Of a stretch of DNA of 64,000 bases, positions 45,904 to 59,060 are shown in pieces (the first letter of the stretch is position 1; each line of letters begins with the position of its first letter). The notes below the pieces were generated by a model that was given only the letters and a program-made list of their open reading frames with translations, was not told where the DNA came from and did not search any database. The position numbers and the translations under genes were made by a program. Source of the stretch: Patellaria atrata CBS 101060 (taxonomy: Eukaryota; Ascomycota; Dothideomycetes; Patellariales; Patellariaceae); contig MU006101.1 in assembly GCA_010093705.1 (NCBI GenBank), positions 62,001-126,000 of the forward strand, given 5' to 3'.

Positions 45904-46690
45904 TCAGCATAGGAGTTGCTGTGTAACCATCTGAAAGTGAATAGCAAAACTCCAAGATCTATTCTCCCAGTTTATAGAAGATATCTTGGAATCTTTGGGA
46001 GGCTTTGCTTCAATTTGAAGGAAAAGGAATACGGCTAGATTGACTGGTGTGGGATGCACAGCAAGGCTGAGACCTAGACGTTGTAATTCGCCCATTCCAA
46101 AATCTTTTATCTCAGATGCCATAAGGCTGAGGTTACGAAGGTGCATTTCGTCGGCTAATGGAATCGGGTATGACTGGTGGTTGACAAAATCTTCCTGCAT
46201 ATTTGCAACGCCGCATATTTACAGGGAATATGCAGTCACATGCGAGCCAGCATGCTTGATCAACAAGCCATTGAAGGAACATTATGAGATTATTGGAGAC
46301 TCATGATAAATGGAGGAACTGACCTTACTTTATTGGTAGTGGCCGTAATCTTCGCTATTCAAGGCAGAGTCAACGGCCGGTGGAAACACTTTCAACATGA
46401 ATGTGCGCATATCATGTATAAATATGTCTCTACCTGGACTTGAACGGCTTGTGTACCCAAGTTCGTCTCTTTCGTCGACAATCGTTGAAACCAGACTCAG
46501 TTGTCCTCATCTACAGCAATGCCCAATTTCAATAGAAGCTCTGTTAGCCTCTTGACACTAATAGTTACTATTCCACCTTCCGTCTTAGTTGTGCGAAAGC
46601 TCTTAAAATCTAGAAACGAACGATTGAATGGCGCCGGTAGGGTTCGGGAAGTGGTATGAATGAATGCCTACTAACCACAATTACCATGTT
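45904..46690 (-). pseudogene. Unrecognised decayed coding remnant
   Basis: Minus-strand stretches look protein-coding but do not join into one frame. The first reads TTKTEGGIVTISVKRLTELL up to LGIAVDEDN. It shifts to LSLVSTIVDERDELGYTS and KVFPPAVDSALNSEDYGHYQ, with a stop at 46332-46330. A GT...AG interval follows (46328-46195). The last piece (46194-45904) contains QSYPIPLADEMHLRNLS and ELQRLGLSLAVHPTPVNLAV. I do not recognise the family. It lies directly upstream of the decayed Clr5-ankyrin gene on the same strand and appears to be decaying with it. Confidence 0.35.
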
Positions 46691-48068
46691 AAGAGATATT
46701 TCAAGTACACGCTCCACTCAGAGAAATCTTTACGCTCCAGGATCTTGAGTACACAAGGACTCTAGGCAAGGTTGAGAACGATCCTATGTTGCCCATGGAA
46801 CTAATACATCGTAACCAGAACCACGGCCTTATGATCTTCGACCCTATAGACGAACTAGGAGTGTATAACGACATAGTGTACGGATAATATTGAGAAGTGA
46901 GGGTTCAGTAGAGAAAGTTACGCTTAACATAATTCCGCGTTTCAATCTGACCGGGGAAACATACTCTGCGCCTTGGGAGTAAGTACTTGCAACGCCCACG
47001 TCTCTCGATACTAAAGCTAAACGGTCACACAAAGCATATCTGAAACCTCACCTGGAAAGTTGAATTATTAGATTGCTCCTTAGATTCAGCACCAGCACAT
47101 TGAGTATAGAATACCCTGGTTTGGTTCCTCGATAGGATTGGTTACCGAACTGTCCCATTTCGTTTATGTTTTTGTGGTTGTTTGATTCAGAGATTTAAGA
47201 CCAGAATGTAGATACCATAACCCCAAGTATGAGGAATTGATTCTTTTGAATTCTTCCGATTATGTTCACGGTTCATTCGTCAGATAAGGGTTATCTGTTA
47301 CTGATTCGCTAATTGCAATCTTCGTTTATTGTGCGGTTGATGTCATGGACCCTGCTGTACAAGATTATCACATTGCACAAGTTAACTAGACGACATAAGA
47401 ACACTGGTAGATGTACGGAAGGAATCGGGTTCTAAAGGAAAATTCAAATCCATAGATACCGATCGAAGAATATACTACAAGATTTGCATAAAATTTTACA
47501 ACGGTACATGTATAACAGCCGAAGTGCGGTCGTGTTGGGGAAGAGATAAGAGAACTCAAAACACAGTTTGGCGACTGACTACGCTTGGTGGATGGCATGG
47601 TATATATCATACCTACCTGGTATCTGATAAGTCACTACAGGATTGCATGTACGAAAATTTTTGAGCTTGTTCCAAAGTGGAGGACGTACTGTAGCTAGGA
47701 TGTAGGCTTTGTCTTATTTTAGAATGTAGGAGGCTAATAGAACGACGTCTTCTTAAAACCGCACACAGCTATAACGCCGTTTAAGCAGACGTACTATATG
47801 AGGATTCTAGAAAATACCAAGGTGTGGCATCAATTAACGATTCTTGTCGGGATTTAGGTAGAGGAGCGGACATATATTCAAAGTCCATATATCATTATTT
47901 ACCAGAAACCGCTTTGGATTGATATGTTATAATAACGACACTATCCATTACAGTCAAAGCACACCGGCCCAAATTACGCCATGTTCGCCAACCGAGCATC
48001 AGAGCATGGCGTATATCATAAATAGCACCGCTATCGAGGAAAGGAAGTCCGAAGGTAACCAGGGCAAA
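46691..48068. other. Gene-poor stretch upstream of the decayed genes
   Basis: Short minus-strand frames around 46800-47100 may be more remnants of decayed genes, but no motif supports a call. The right end is the 3' side of the I9-type inhibitor gene. The stretch is AT-rich with stops in all frames. Confidence 0.4.
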
Positions 48069-48472
48069 CTACTGAGGCCCGTTATGATTCACTGTCACAA
48101 TCTGGTCCTCTTCGATGATAGCATTGTATTCCGTGCTTAATGCTTGTACTTTTTCGAGAACTTTGGCTGGTGCGTTGGCGGCGAAACCCCTACATTGTTA
48201 ATGAATTTTCGATGCTACTCCAAAAGACACTTACTTGATGATATCTAAAGAAGATATTAGCGTGAAGCTCACACACAAACTAGGGAAGTGCAAAGCTTAC
48301 TGTATTCGTGTGTGATGACGCCGCCGGCTGCTTTTATCGCCTTTTTCGCTTCATTCACGATTCGATCCGGTGTATTATTAGGATAGGTGATAACAACGGC
48401 CTTGTGTGGAGCAACAGCAACAGCACAAAGAGCAAAGACTGCTAGAAGCAGAGAATAGATGGCAATCTTCAT
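48069..48472 (-). CDS. Small secreted peptidase-inhibitor I9 (subtilisin propeptide-like) protein, 3 exons
   Basis: A 100-aa protein. Exons are 48472-48301, 48244-48235 (a 10-nt micro-exon) and 48189-48069; phases agree. Residues 1-20 (MKIAIYSLLLAVFALCAVAV) are a signal peptide. The rest resembles the inhibitor I9 fold found in subtilase propeptides and yeast proteinase B inhibitor: HKAVVITYPNNTPDRIVNEA, AIKAAGGVITHEYNIIKGFA, APAKVLEKVQALS and EYNAIIEEDQIVTVN. The micro-exon restores the continuous GGVITHEY-NIIKGFAA strand, where family members keep an IIKGF-type segment, so it is strongly supported. The likely role is inhibition or folding of a serine protease in the secretory pathway or outside the cell. 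Confidence 0.88.
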
Positions 48473-49332
48473 CTCGAAATATTTATGTTGATAGAATGTG
48501 AAAGGTGTGGTGAAGTAATTGTAGTTGGGGGGATGAGCGCATTGCGGCAGAATAAGTACGGTAGTGCTCCCGCCCCATCTAATCCCAGATAGGCAGGCGG
48601 TAAGAATCGTGACCTTTATCGCGCGTTCTATATGCGGACTCTTTATTCCTAACACAGACTTCACTTTGAGTTCGACCGACATCGAATACTTCCACCACAC
48701 TCGAACCCCGATACCACGTCATCCTAACACTACCGCATAATACGAACAGACGCAGGGTGATCTAGTGCTCGGCGTGCACTCGAACGTCACCCACACAATT
48801 CTGTTACAAACCCTCAACATTCCGGTATTTCTTCTCTCTACACAAACTTACCTGCTCTCATTCTTTACCATCACGATATCGATATCTATCTTGAGTTCTG
48901 AAAGAGTATATCAACAGGAGAGGAATATTACAAAAACAGCGTAAGAGCGTGTAGACGGGTGGTTGTTGAGCGCTGGTTGGTCTGTGAGGGTTGTGTCACT
49001 TTTGGGAGGAGAAGATCGGTCGCTTTTCAGCGCACCTTGCTTGCAAAAACATAGTCCTAGGCTTGTTCCTGGACTCGTAGCTAGCAACGATTCATACAGT
49101 CTCTTGTTTCTCGTGTTTGGAACCGGTAGATTTGACATCAACTCCGCATTGGAATCTGGATCAGAAACTATAAGGTCGAGTTGGCAGGTCGCTCAGCGAG
49201 TCGTTGCCATAAGTCAGCTCATTGCCATCTCTTTCTTTCATAATTTTAAAAGCCCGAAATCTGCCTTCTGGCATTATATCCTACATCTAGCTTCTGCCCA
49301 ACCTATAATCCATAGAACATAAAAAGCCCATT
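48473..49332. promoter_or_regulatory. Divergent intergenic region between the I9 inhibitor and PCF11
   Basis: The two start codons point away from each other with 860 bp between them. No gene is recognised. CT-rich tracts precede PCF11 (CATCTCTTTCTTTC near 49228). No specific factor-binding site can be defended. Confidence 0.4.
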
Positions 49333-51600
49333 ATGTCTTCTGCTTTGCCGTCAGCTGAAGTAGCTGCCGACTTCAAGGATGCTCTCGGAGATCTTAGGAT
49401 GAATAGCAGACCAGAAATCAGTACTCTAACAATCATTGCGAAAGAGAACACAGAGCATGCGCAGGCAATCTCAAGGGAATTAGAGAACCATATACGAACG
49501 GTGAGTGATAGGAACTTTTAACGAAAATCTTATTTATCTCACTCTCTTCCAATTGAAGATCACGGAAGTCGACTAATACATCTGTAGACACGACCTGACT
49601 TCAAACTTCCGGCACTTTATGTTCTCGATTCCATCGTCAAGAACGTGGGTAGCCCATACACCGTTTACCTGGGGAGGAACTTATTCAAGACTTTTATGGA
49701 TGCTTACAGTTTGATGGACTCGCAAAATAGAAAGGCTATGGAAGGCCTTCTGAAAACGTGGAAGCAACCAGTACCTGAATCTTTAGATACAAGGCCTGTG
49801 TTCCCTGCAGATGTAACAAAAGAGATTGAGACTGCTTTGATCAGATTCAGAACTGCAGTATTTCAGAACCAGCAACAGCAAGCAAGAACACAGAGACAAC
49901 TCGTGAACCCAACTTTGCCTAGACCACCAGCAGCCCAGTGGAGAGATACACCCACCCCTCCAAATTCAAATGTCGTCAGATATGCTCCTCCAGCTACACC
50001 ACCAGTTGTTAACCCGCAGTTTGGAGCATATAATGCTTCCAGTGACCCACGTCTTCGTCACGTAAGTTTATCCAGGGTTTATTGCAAGTGCTGTACTGAT
50101 TATACCCAGCAACCGACTCCACAACAGGTCGTTACTCAGTACCCTTCAAACGGGACTCCAGTGCAAACACAAAATCAACATATTCACGGATATCCTAGTA
50201 ATTCCGGCTCTTTGAGTGAACTGGATAAGTTGAACGATGACATCGAGAAGTTGATAGCAGCTGCGAAAGCGGAATGGGTTACCCGGCTACATGACCAAGA
50301 TGTACAAAAGAGACTGAAAGCGCTTCTAGATCTTCAAACTATCCTCAAAACTCAGCAATTGCCCCCAGAGCAGCTAAAGCTTGTTCAACTACAAGTCGCC
50401 CAACTACGTCCACCAGCCAACCCAACACCTTTGGCGTCGTCAACGCCAGTACAGAATAATGTGTTCGGTCTACCCCCCAAACCGCCCACTCCGCAAACCT
50501 TTCAACCAGCTCCAGTTCCAGTTCCAACACCACCAGTACAGCGATATCAATCACCTCAGCCACCGGTAACGACACCCCAACTCCCTTTCCCGTTTCTTTC
50601 GACACCTCACCCACCTCCAGCGCCTGGACCTCCCCCACTACTCAATCTAGCTCAGATACTTTCTCTCGCACATGCGAATCAGCAAGCAACACCCGTGCCG
50701 ATCCCAAGCTTGCCCGTATGGCCGCCACTTGTCACTAATACCCAGGTTACACCAATCCCTCCCCCATCCGTAACACCAATTGTTGGCGAAAATCCATTGT
50801 TAGCTCAGCTTCGTGCAGCTGGGTTACTTCCTGCTACACCAACTCCGCCCCCAACGAATAACTGGTCTAAAGTTGAGAACGATGTGGAAATGACCACCGC
50901 ATCAATTACTAAAACGTACGTAGTCTCGCTAGCTTCTACCCTTTATCTCATAACTAATGTATCCATAGAAACCGTCCTCATTTAATTAACTTACTCTACG
51001 GAGCACGCCCGAATCAATGTTCAACATGTGGTCGTCGATTCCCCAATACACCGGAGGGGAGGGAGATGAAGACCCGGCACATGGACTGGCACTTCAACGT
51101 CAACAATGCTAAGGCTGAGAACCGAGCCGTCCACCGAAGCTGGTACATCGGAGAGAGAGTAAGTCATATGTATATTTTTTTCAGCCTTGAGTATAAGTTA
51201 ACGGGTACTGTAGGAATGGATTAGATACCGGGAAGAAGACGAAGCAGCACCACCTGAATCCAAGAGTACGTCCTTGGCCCTGAGTGGTCAGAGTAACGGA
51301 TCAGCTCCAAAGATCGAACCGAAAGATCGATATGTGCGCATTCCCACGGATGTAGGCTCAGCTACTTGCCCTATATGCCAGGAAAAATTTATCTCGAGCT
51401 TTCATAATGATGATTGGGTCTGGATGGATGCAGTTGATGTGGGAGGCAGGATCTATCATGCCACGTGCTACCACGAAGTCACTAAAGACGGTGGAGGTGC
51501 TTCAACGACAGCGCCAGGTAGGGGAACCCCGGATTCAGCGCTGGGAAAGAGAAAAGCAGGAGAGCACGATTTGAATGGGGAAAGAGCAAAGGTGAGATAG
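49333..51600 (+). CDS. PCF11: mRNA 3'-end cleavage and termination factor Pcf11, 5 exons
   Basis: Pcf11 is the CF IA subunit that binds the phosphorylated RNA polymerase II C-terminal domain and couples polyadenylation to termination. Exons are 49333-49500, 49588-50061, 50110-50915, 50969-51158 and 51214-51600 (674 aa; phases agree). The CTD-interacting domain lies at residues 5-140: EVAADFKDALGDLRMNSRPE, FKLPALYVLDSIVKNVGSPY and YTVYLGRNLFKTFMDAY. A P/Q-rich disordered middle follows. Two zinc-binding elements bracket the Clp1-binding region: NQCSTCGRRFPNTPEG with HMDWHFNVN, and CPICQEKFISSFHNDDWVWM with GGRIYHATCYHE. Intron 2 is exactly 48 nt without a stop codon, so retention would only insert 16 residues (VSLSRVYCKCCTDYTQ). 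Confidence 0.95.
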
Positions 51601-52498
51601 TCGAACGTGATCCAGAGTGTGGATTCATCATTGATTTATATGCATTGCGTTGGAGTATGGAATACCTTTGTACCTGGAGGTATCTATCTATCTCAGACAT
51701 TACAGCATGTGGATATTTTGCAGGAGTTTAGCGCCATAGACATGCATCTACAACTTCCATTCTGGATAGCTTGTATGCATTTTAGGCCAATAGAAATTCA
51801 CATTCATCCCATCAGGCTTTTTCAGAGTGAAAAGAACTTGAAAAGCGCACTCCTCTCTATTATCAGATGCTAACAGCCTAACATAGCACAAGCGCACATT
51901 GACATCAAAGCAGTTTCATATCGACAGTGGAACATATTCCAGCTTCATCATTTCAAGACTTCATGTTACACAATAACGACCGCTAAAGGGGTATTTCGTA
52001 AATACTAGTGCTGCATAACATGACTTCAAAAAAAAAATAAAACATAAGATAGAGGTGAAAAGGATGCTTTGGAGCAAGGCCAAATCGCACGAATAACGTT
52101 TGGAGCAATTCAATAATGCGTCATTCTACATGTACATGTTTATACTCACTGAGTACGGAATTTCTGTAAGAGCCATGTGTAGTTGATCATGTACTCCGTA
52201 CAGTACCTTTATTGTACAAAGGTATCCTCGGAGAGCTCGGGCGGGGAGCAACCTAAACTTCGGTTGAATGGGGAATTCCAACAGCCTCTCTGCCGAGCGT
52301 CGGACCTAGTTCTAAACGACACCAAGAACCTCAAGTACTTACGTTTACCACCTCAGTCTTGCCGGCCAACTTTTGTCTCCGCATCTGCCACCTACGTCCT
52401 TCTTTCATCGCATTGTCGACTACGCGGACGTCTTCCCTCTACCTGCATCCAGCTTCCTAATTCTTTTTCGCGACGGATAAGTCGCCGGGAGTAGCACA
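51601..52498. other. Intergenic between PCF11 and ADK1
   Basis: No gene is seen. An A-run lies at 52028-52040 and a GTACAGTAC motif at 52198-52206, about 295 bp upstream of the ADK1 start. The 150 bp before ADK1 are CT-rich, as expected of a housekeeping promoter. Confidence 0.5.
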
Positions 52499-53508
<1,010 letters not shown>

Positions 53509-56500
53509 ATATCTAGCGAGCACAGAAGAAGGCGGCTTGACGAATCTAATGCGGACGGAATAGGAAAGATGGAAAAAATCGCATCGATCAGCATTGAAAC
53601 ATCTTCGCCGACAATATTACGCGCAGCATGACATTCTTCGGGAGGCAAATATGGAAACACGCTACAAAAGGGGTAAAAGAGGCAAATGCTTTGTGTATGT
53701 GTGTGTTGGGTTTCGTTTTCTTCATATTGGGTTCGTGGCATCTTGTGGAGATCTCTGGGTGGTGCGGGTATGTGTGTGTGTGCATAACTCTCTGGAAGGA
53801 TTTTCTTTAAACCCGGCCGACCCTACCACTATTTTGTACTTGTACATTTTGACCCTTTTGACTTCTGCTTGGGCATTTAGCTGAAAGTGTGTGTGTAATT
53901 TGACACCCGTTGGATTTCATGATGCTCTTTTGTGATGAGTTTCGTGATTAGTTCACTGCTATCCGTGCTCATAACCTCCAGCTGCCTGTCTATCGAGTTC
54001 CTTGTCTTATCCTCATATGGATTTCAGACACTAACGTACAAATGAGCAACCCGTCCATATTGTGCCACGCTTAGTCGACCAATACTCCCTTATAACTAAC
54101 AACATCGTCCAACTTTCCCCCTTTGATATGAACCTACCCTTCAGAGAGGAATGTTATCTTTACATGGAGAATCTATATCGTCACTCCTGTACAGTGATGT
54201 ACCTTTGAAACCGAATTAATATCACTCCGAGACCGTCGTGCCTAGATTACTATAAGGAGAACGTCTACTATATCCGAGAGCTATTCTGCGACGTACGCCG
54301 TGGGTAGTAGTGCGGGTTTCGTTACAAAGTTATAGCGGCGTATTCCCGTGTGTAAGTAGCATCGTGAGTTCAGCGCAAGATATACCCACGATCTAATCTC
54401 TAAGGCACTGATAAAGGAATAGATTGTCCTCGCTTTATGGGGAAGGCTGTTCAAGAGATACGAAGACGTGTAATCAGAGGACGCCTTGGGACGGCTTCCC
54501 TCTATTTCAGTCTGTGGGGAATAGGTGGGAAATGGTGACTTGGGAAACACTCTGACACTGGGAGAAGGAGAGTGAACAAATGCACAAAATACTTCTCATT
54601 CTATGGGCATTATTTCCAAAGAAGAAGCAATCTTCTTGGATACTTCACAGGAGCAAGTTCTTTAGATCCTTCGCAGACCAGACCACATATATCGCAACAA
54701 ACGTACTAATGAAACATACATGGGAACGATTCCTTACTCAAAATGTTCTTCTTTCTATTTTGAGTATAATCACTGGTGGCACGTTGCTGTATAGGTCGTA
54801 GACAATATTCAAAAAGTACTGATCTAAAATCAGCGTCCGTTATCGCTTCACAGCGCGATATTTTCAAACAGATCCCAAATACCTCCTTCCACATTCGGGT
54901 ACAAGAAAAATTAAGGAGAATCTCATTGTCGTTCATGCACTACTGCCATCCCTTAGGGTACAACGGGTCCGAAAAGACGGTGAAAGACACCTTTCTGTAT
55001 CAACGGACTCTAGCATTAGGATAAAGGAAATACAAGTAGACCGATGTAGGAGAGGTAGGCAAACCCACATCGGGAAGATGTATGATAATTGATAAACGTT
55101 GAAAGAGTTACGGACTTGAGGTTTATAGGTTTTTGATCCGATATATATCACCACGGCCAAGAGAACCTGAAATGGCAGGCGCTACCTGTGTATTACAGAG
55201 CTCTTCCTTACCTTTGCAGCACTCGGCACCTTGCATAAACAACTTTGAAAACGAGCGACTTTCAAGCAGCCTGCGAGAGAAAGGGGCATTTATGCTACTG
55301 AAATGCTATCATTCCAATTATGTGTAGACGTTTCTTAACTCTCTCACTGACAGGCACGTGGAAGCCAATCGTTACACTTCTCGCTCTTGAGTTCTTAAGC
55401 TTTACGCCGCAGAGGGCTCTCGGGTTCGAAAACACAAGTCAATCCCACTCAGATGCACAAAGTTCTGACAAACCTAAAGAATAAAAGCTAATGTGAAGTG
55501 TAGACTATGAGTCGAAGCTCTCGATATCGGAATGATCTGGCGCCACACCTCGCGAATCTTGAAGGGTTTCGCTAATAGCCGTCCCCGTCTGCACAGACAG
55601 AGAGAGCTGTGAGACATTATTTTCAGAGCCATCAGGCCACGAAGACCCATCTGACGCACTCCAAGACGTCGTGAGACCACCTTTTGGCCACAGTCAAATG
55701 CAGTGATCTTCACGGGAATGTGTTCGAGATATGCAGATAACCGTCGCGCACCCATCAACACCGAAGGAGGTGTATCGATCAGAGAGCCAGTCAGCGTCAA
55801 AGGAGGACGGATGGCGTAACACTGAAACGGACGGGTTCCGGAATTAATCTTGATAGGTTTCAACCCAGCAAGTCACCTCGCGCTCACGGAATGCTTGGGA
55901 AAACCCCAGTGCGACTCCCCAGCACCGGATGCTGGGGACCATTTTCCATGGCTATTGGTTTCCATCACCTGAGCCACTTTCTGTCCCAAGTGGTGTAGCG
56001 GGAGAATTTATCTGTGGTTCGAAACTCCGACTCCTTGCATAATTGCATCGCAACCCGCCTGACCTGGCGAAGTCAAACGGTTTATCTCTTTGACTTCGGT
56101 GATTTGTCCTTCTCGTACTTCTTGAAAGTTGAAATCGAGTACACTTGCTTTTTATAGTGGGTGCGCCGTCGAAACTCAAAAGAGGAAAATGGGGGGGCCT
56201 CGGTCGCGCAAAAAGGCCGTCTTCTCCTTCATCACGTTATCATTGGTGGGAGTCCCCCATACTTTTCCTCGTCATAACGGGCGCCAGAAGAGCGCCAGAA
56301 AGTGACCAAGTAGGCTTTGGAACTCGCAAGACGCAAGCACAAATATTCAACCGACGGTTGTAGATCTCATCCATAGACATCCTGGATTGCGGATGAGCCA
56401 TCCATGGTTGTCATCGAGATGCCATGTTCGAGAAGAACGCAGAGAGATCAACTGTCCCACTAAGAGTAGTGTGTGTGGAATATCATAGTATCACCGACAT

Positions 56501-59060
56501 ATAGATGCTGGCAAACGATCATTCGATATTGTTCAATCAGGCGGTTGCATTTGAACTGGCCACCCTTTTGTGCCAGCAGGCTTGCTATCATAATCGGTCC
56601 TGCTGCAGATGCACACTATTTAACCGTAACTTATGGACTAAAGTTCTAGTTTTCCTGATAGGGGCATAGGGCAACACTGAACAGCTAGACTACGGGACAC
56701 TGCTACCGTAGTGGAGAAACGTGTACATGTATTGTGCATACGAACTACGAACTGCCCCGCGATGAAAGCGACCGATGGACGCTGATGCTCAACAATCCGG
56801 AATCGGGCTTGGTAGTCATCACTTTATTGAGTTGCTGAGGGGGCGTCTATCTGCCACAAACCGGTAAAGCTCAAGGACATGTATGTAAGAGCTTGATAGT
56901 CCGTACGTAGCTACGTGATGCTTTTCCCGTTGGTGGCGGACTTTGCTTAGAAACGAAGGGGAAACATCTTCAGTACAGTACCACATACAAGTGGCTACTG
57001 AACTCAATCCTTTCCTGGATTCTGATCAAGAATGAACATCGATCGTTTCTAGCGTATTGAATTGCATCTTTCCCAGCTATGAAAACTGGGGAAGTACATG
57101 TCATGTTTGCCGCTGGGTCAATTGGTAGCAGGGCTCGTTGCTAAAATAATTCATATCTGCGATATGGTGCAATCTATATCCTGCTTCTGTGTCCGGTGCC
57201 AAGGAGGGCTCTAGCCTTTCAGCGATCAATTAGAAGATTCGGCAACGGGACGACTCTTCAGGATTGGAACGGTTATGGAGCTCATCCATACCGTAACAGA
57301 ACATCCAAGGAAAGTTTTAATACCTGCCGTGGTAAGGTGCCGTTAATAACAGATCTGATCCTTTATTCCCTACTGACGGGATTGGGATTGGTGTTGGTAA
57401 ATGAATTTGAGAGGCAGTGAGAATTAACAACATGCAGTTCTGGGTTACTATCAGCGTTTCTGCGAGACTGCGCATCTCCTCAACGGTGCAACTCGACGAG
57501 GATGGTCTGCCTTTTTGATAAGTATAGAAGCACATCCCACGGTACCCTGAGATGCCGTGCTAAGAAAAAACATGTTGCTGACTCTACAACAGTGAGGTAC
57601 CTTTAATCCCAACTCTCTGTAAAAGTACCTTTATCAGTATGGATACAGATGTGACTAGCGCTTGGGATCCCCCCGGTAAATGGATTACGGAGGGGTGTTC
57701 GGCTTGATGTCGTTGGCTCCCGAAAAGAAAAGAGCGATGGCGCAGTCGGAAAAGTTGGCTTTCGTTGACTTCGGCGAGCTCTTCTGTTAACTCTCTTGAC
57801 GAAGTTGACTCTCTTCTTATGAGGCTTAGGGGCCTTTTTGCAAGCTTAACGACAATTGGTACACTAGATCAATAAGTGGAGCAAAGGGCTAACCGGTAGC
57901 CAGTCACAGGTGAGACGGCTGAAGTAGCCCCTTCCCGCGTGGAACCAAGAAGGAAACCAGCTCCGCTTGATGTTCAGACTACTGCAGATTCGAAAAACCC
58001 GCGAACAAAGACGGGAACGCTGCTAAATCAGCTAATGCCTGTATTAGCCTTTTTCCCATACATTCCAACCAATAAACCCCTTCCTTCCAATACCGTACTG
58101 TAAGGTAGGGAAAGCCTCTGAACCCAAGTTGCACCCCAGCGGGCTCCCACAGGTTCCCCCAAGTGGCCCCTTCCCTCCCCAGCACAACCTTGATCTTACC
58201 CTTCCCACTCCATTTCCTGCAAGCGCAATCTCCAGCCCAGCCCGTCTCTAATCTTCCTTCTTTCTGCCTTCCTCTCTCTCTCTTTCACAGACACAACTCC
58301 ACGACAACCTTTCAGGACGGGCATCGATATCTGCCACCGGTGGTAGGCCAAGGTTCGTGTTGTGCCGGTTCAAGAAAGAGAAATCTTCTTCATCTCGTGT
58401 CTTCCTTTCACAATCGACCTGAAGCCTTTCCATCTGCTATCGGGCGGAGAGAGAGACGCGCTGTGGTTGGAGAAGTATCACCTGCGATCGATACCCGCTC
58501 CTCTCTTCTACGCATAAGCAGACTGTTGCACGATATCACGCCCGAGCGTTTGACGAAACACCTCTCGCTGCGTATTTCTGTTTGTTCTCGATACATATTT
58601 CGTCTTCTTTCGCTCTATTCTTGTTCGCCGTTGCAGTCCGTCGGTACGTCTTCCATACTCGTGGGTTCGGGCGGTCTTTCAGCTCGCTTTCGGCACCCGA
58701 GGCCCAATAAGCCCTTGGTCCCCTCCTGTCAAATCATACCTCACGCCGTCGCATTGGGCCATAACCAACCCAACTGACAGCTTTCCAGGAACCAGTCACA
58801 CGCGAATAAGGGTCGACGCTTTTACCGACATATATAATTCACCTTGTGAGTCTCCTCTAGCCATATTCTTTGAATTGGACATCTGTCTGTATTCCTTCTG
58901 TTTGGTGCAAGGCAGCGATGCAGTCTTTCCGCCTGGTTTATAAACGCCATTACCGTACTTGAGGGTGTGTGTAGACTGGTCGAGTGTTCTCTAACAAAAT
59001 CAGCAGAAACCCATTCGAGAGAATAATCGTCGCCTTTGTCGCGTCGATAATATAACAATT
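53509..59060. other. 5.5-kb gene-free stretch upstream of veA
   Basis: No domain-bearing ORF is recognised. TG-repeats lie near 53695-53780 (ADK1 3' side). A perfect inverted repeat CCCCAGCA-N5-TGCTGGGG is at 55917-55937, a 12-bp palindrome ACGTAGCTACGT at 56905-56916 and a GTACAGTAC motif at 56973-56981. From about 58150 to 59060 the plus strand is CT-rich with several short upstream ORFs, which looks like a long 5' leader of veA. A minus-strand 129-codon frame at 55474-55863 has no recognised motif. Confidence 0.45.

Noticed and set aside
55474-55863. Minus-strand 129-codon ORF upstream of veA
   Set aside because: Looks faintly coding (RRLGVRQMGLRGLMALKIMS), but no family, splice sites or ATG context could be defended.
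58163-58777. Plus-strand 204-codon ORF before veA
   Set aside because: It begins with GTG rather than ATG and is S/L/P-rich translated CT-leader; more likely part of the veA 5' leader.
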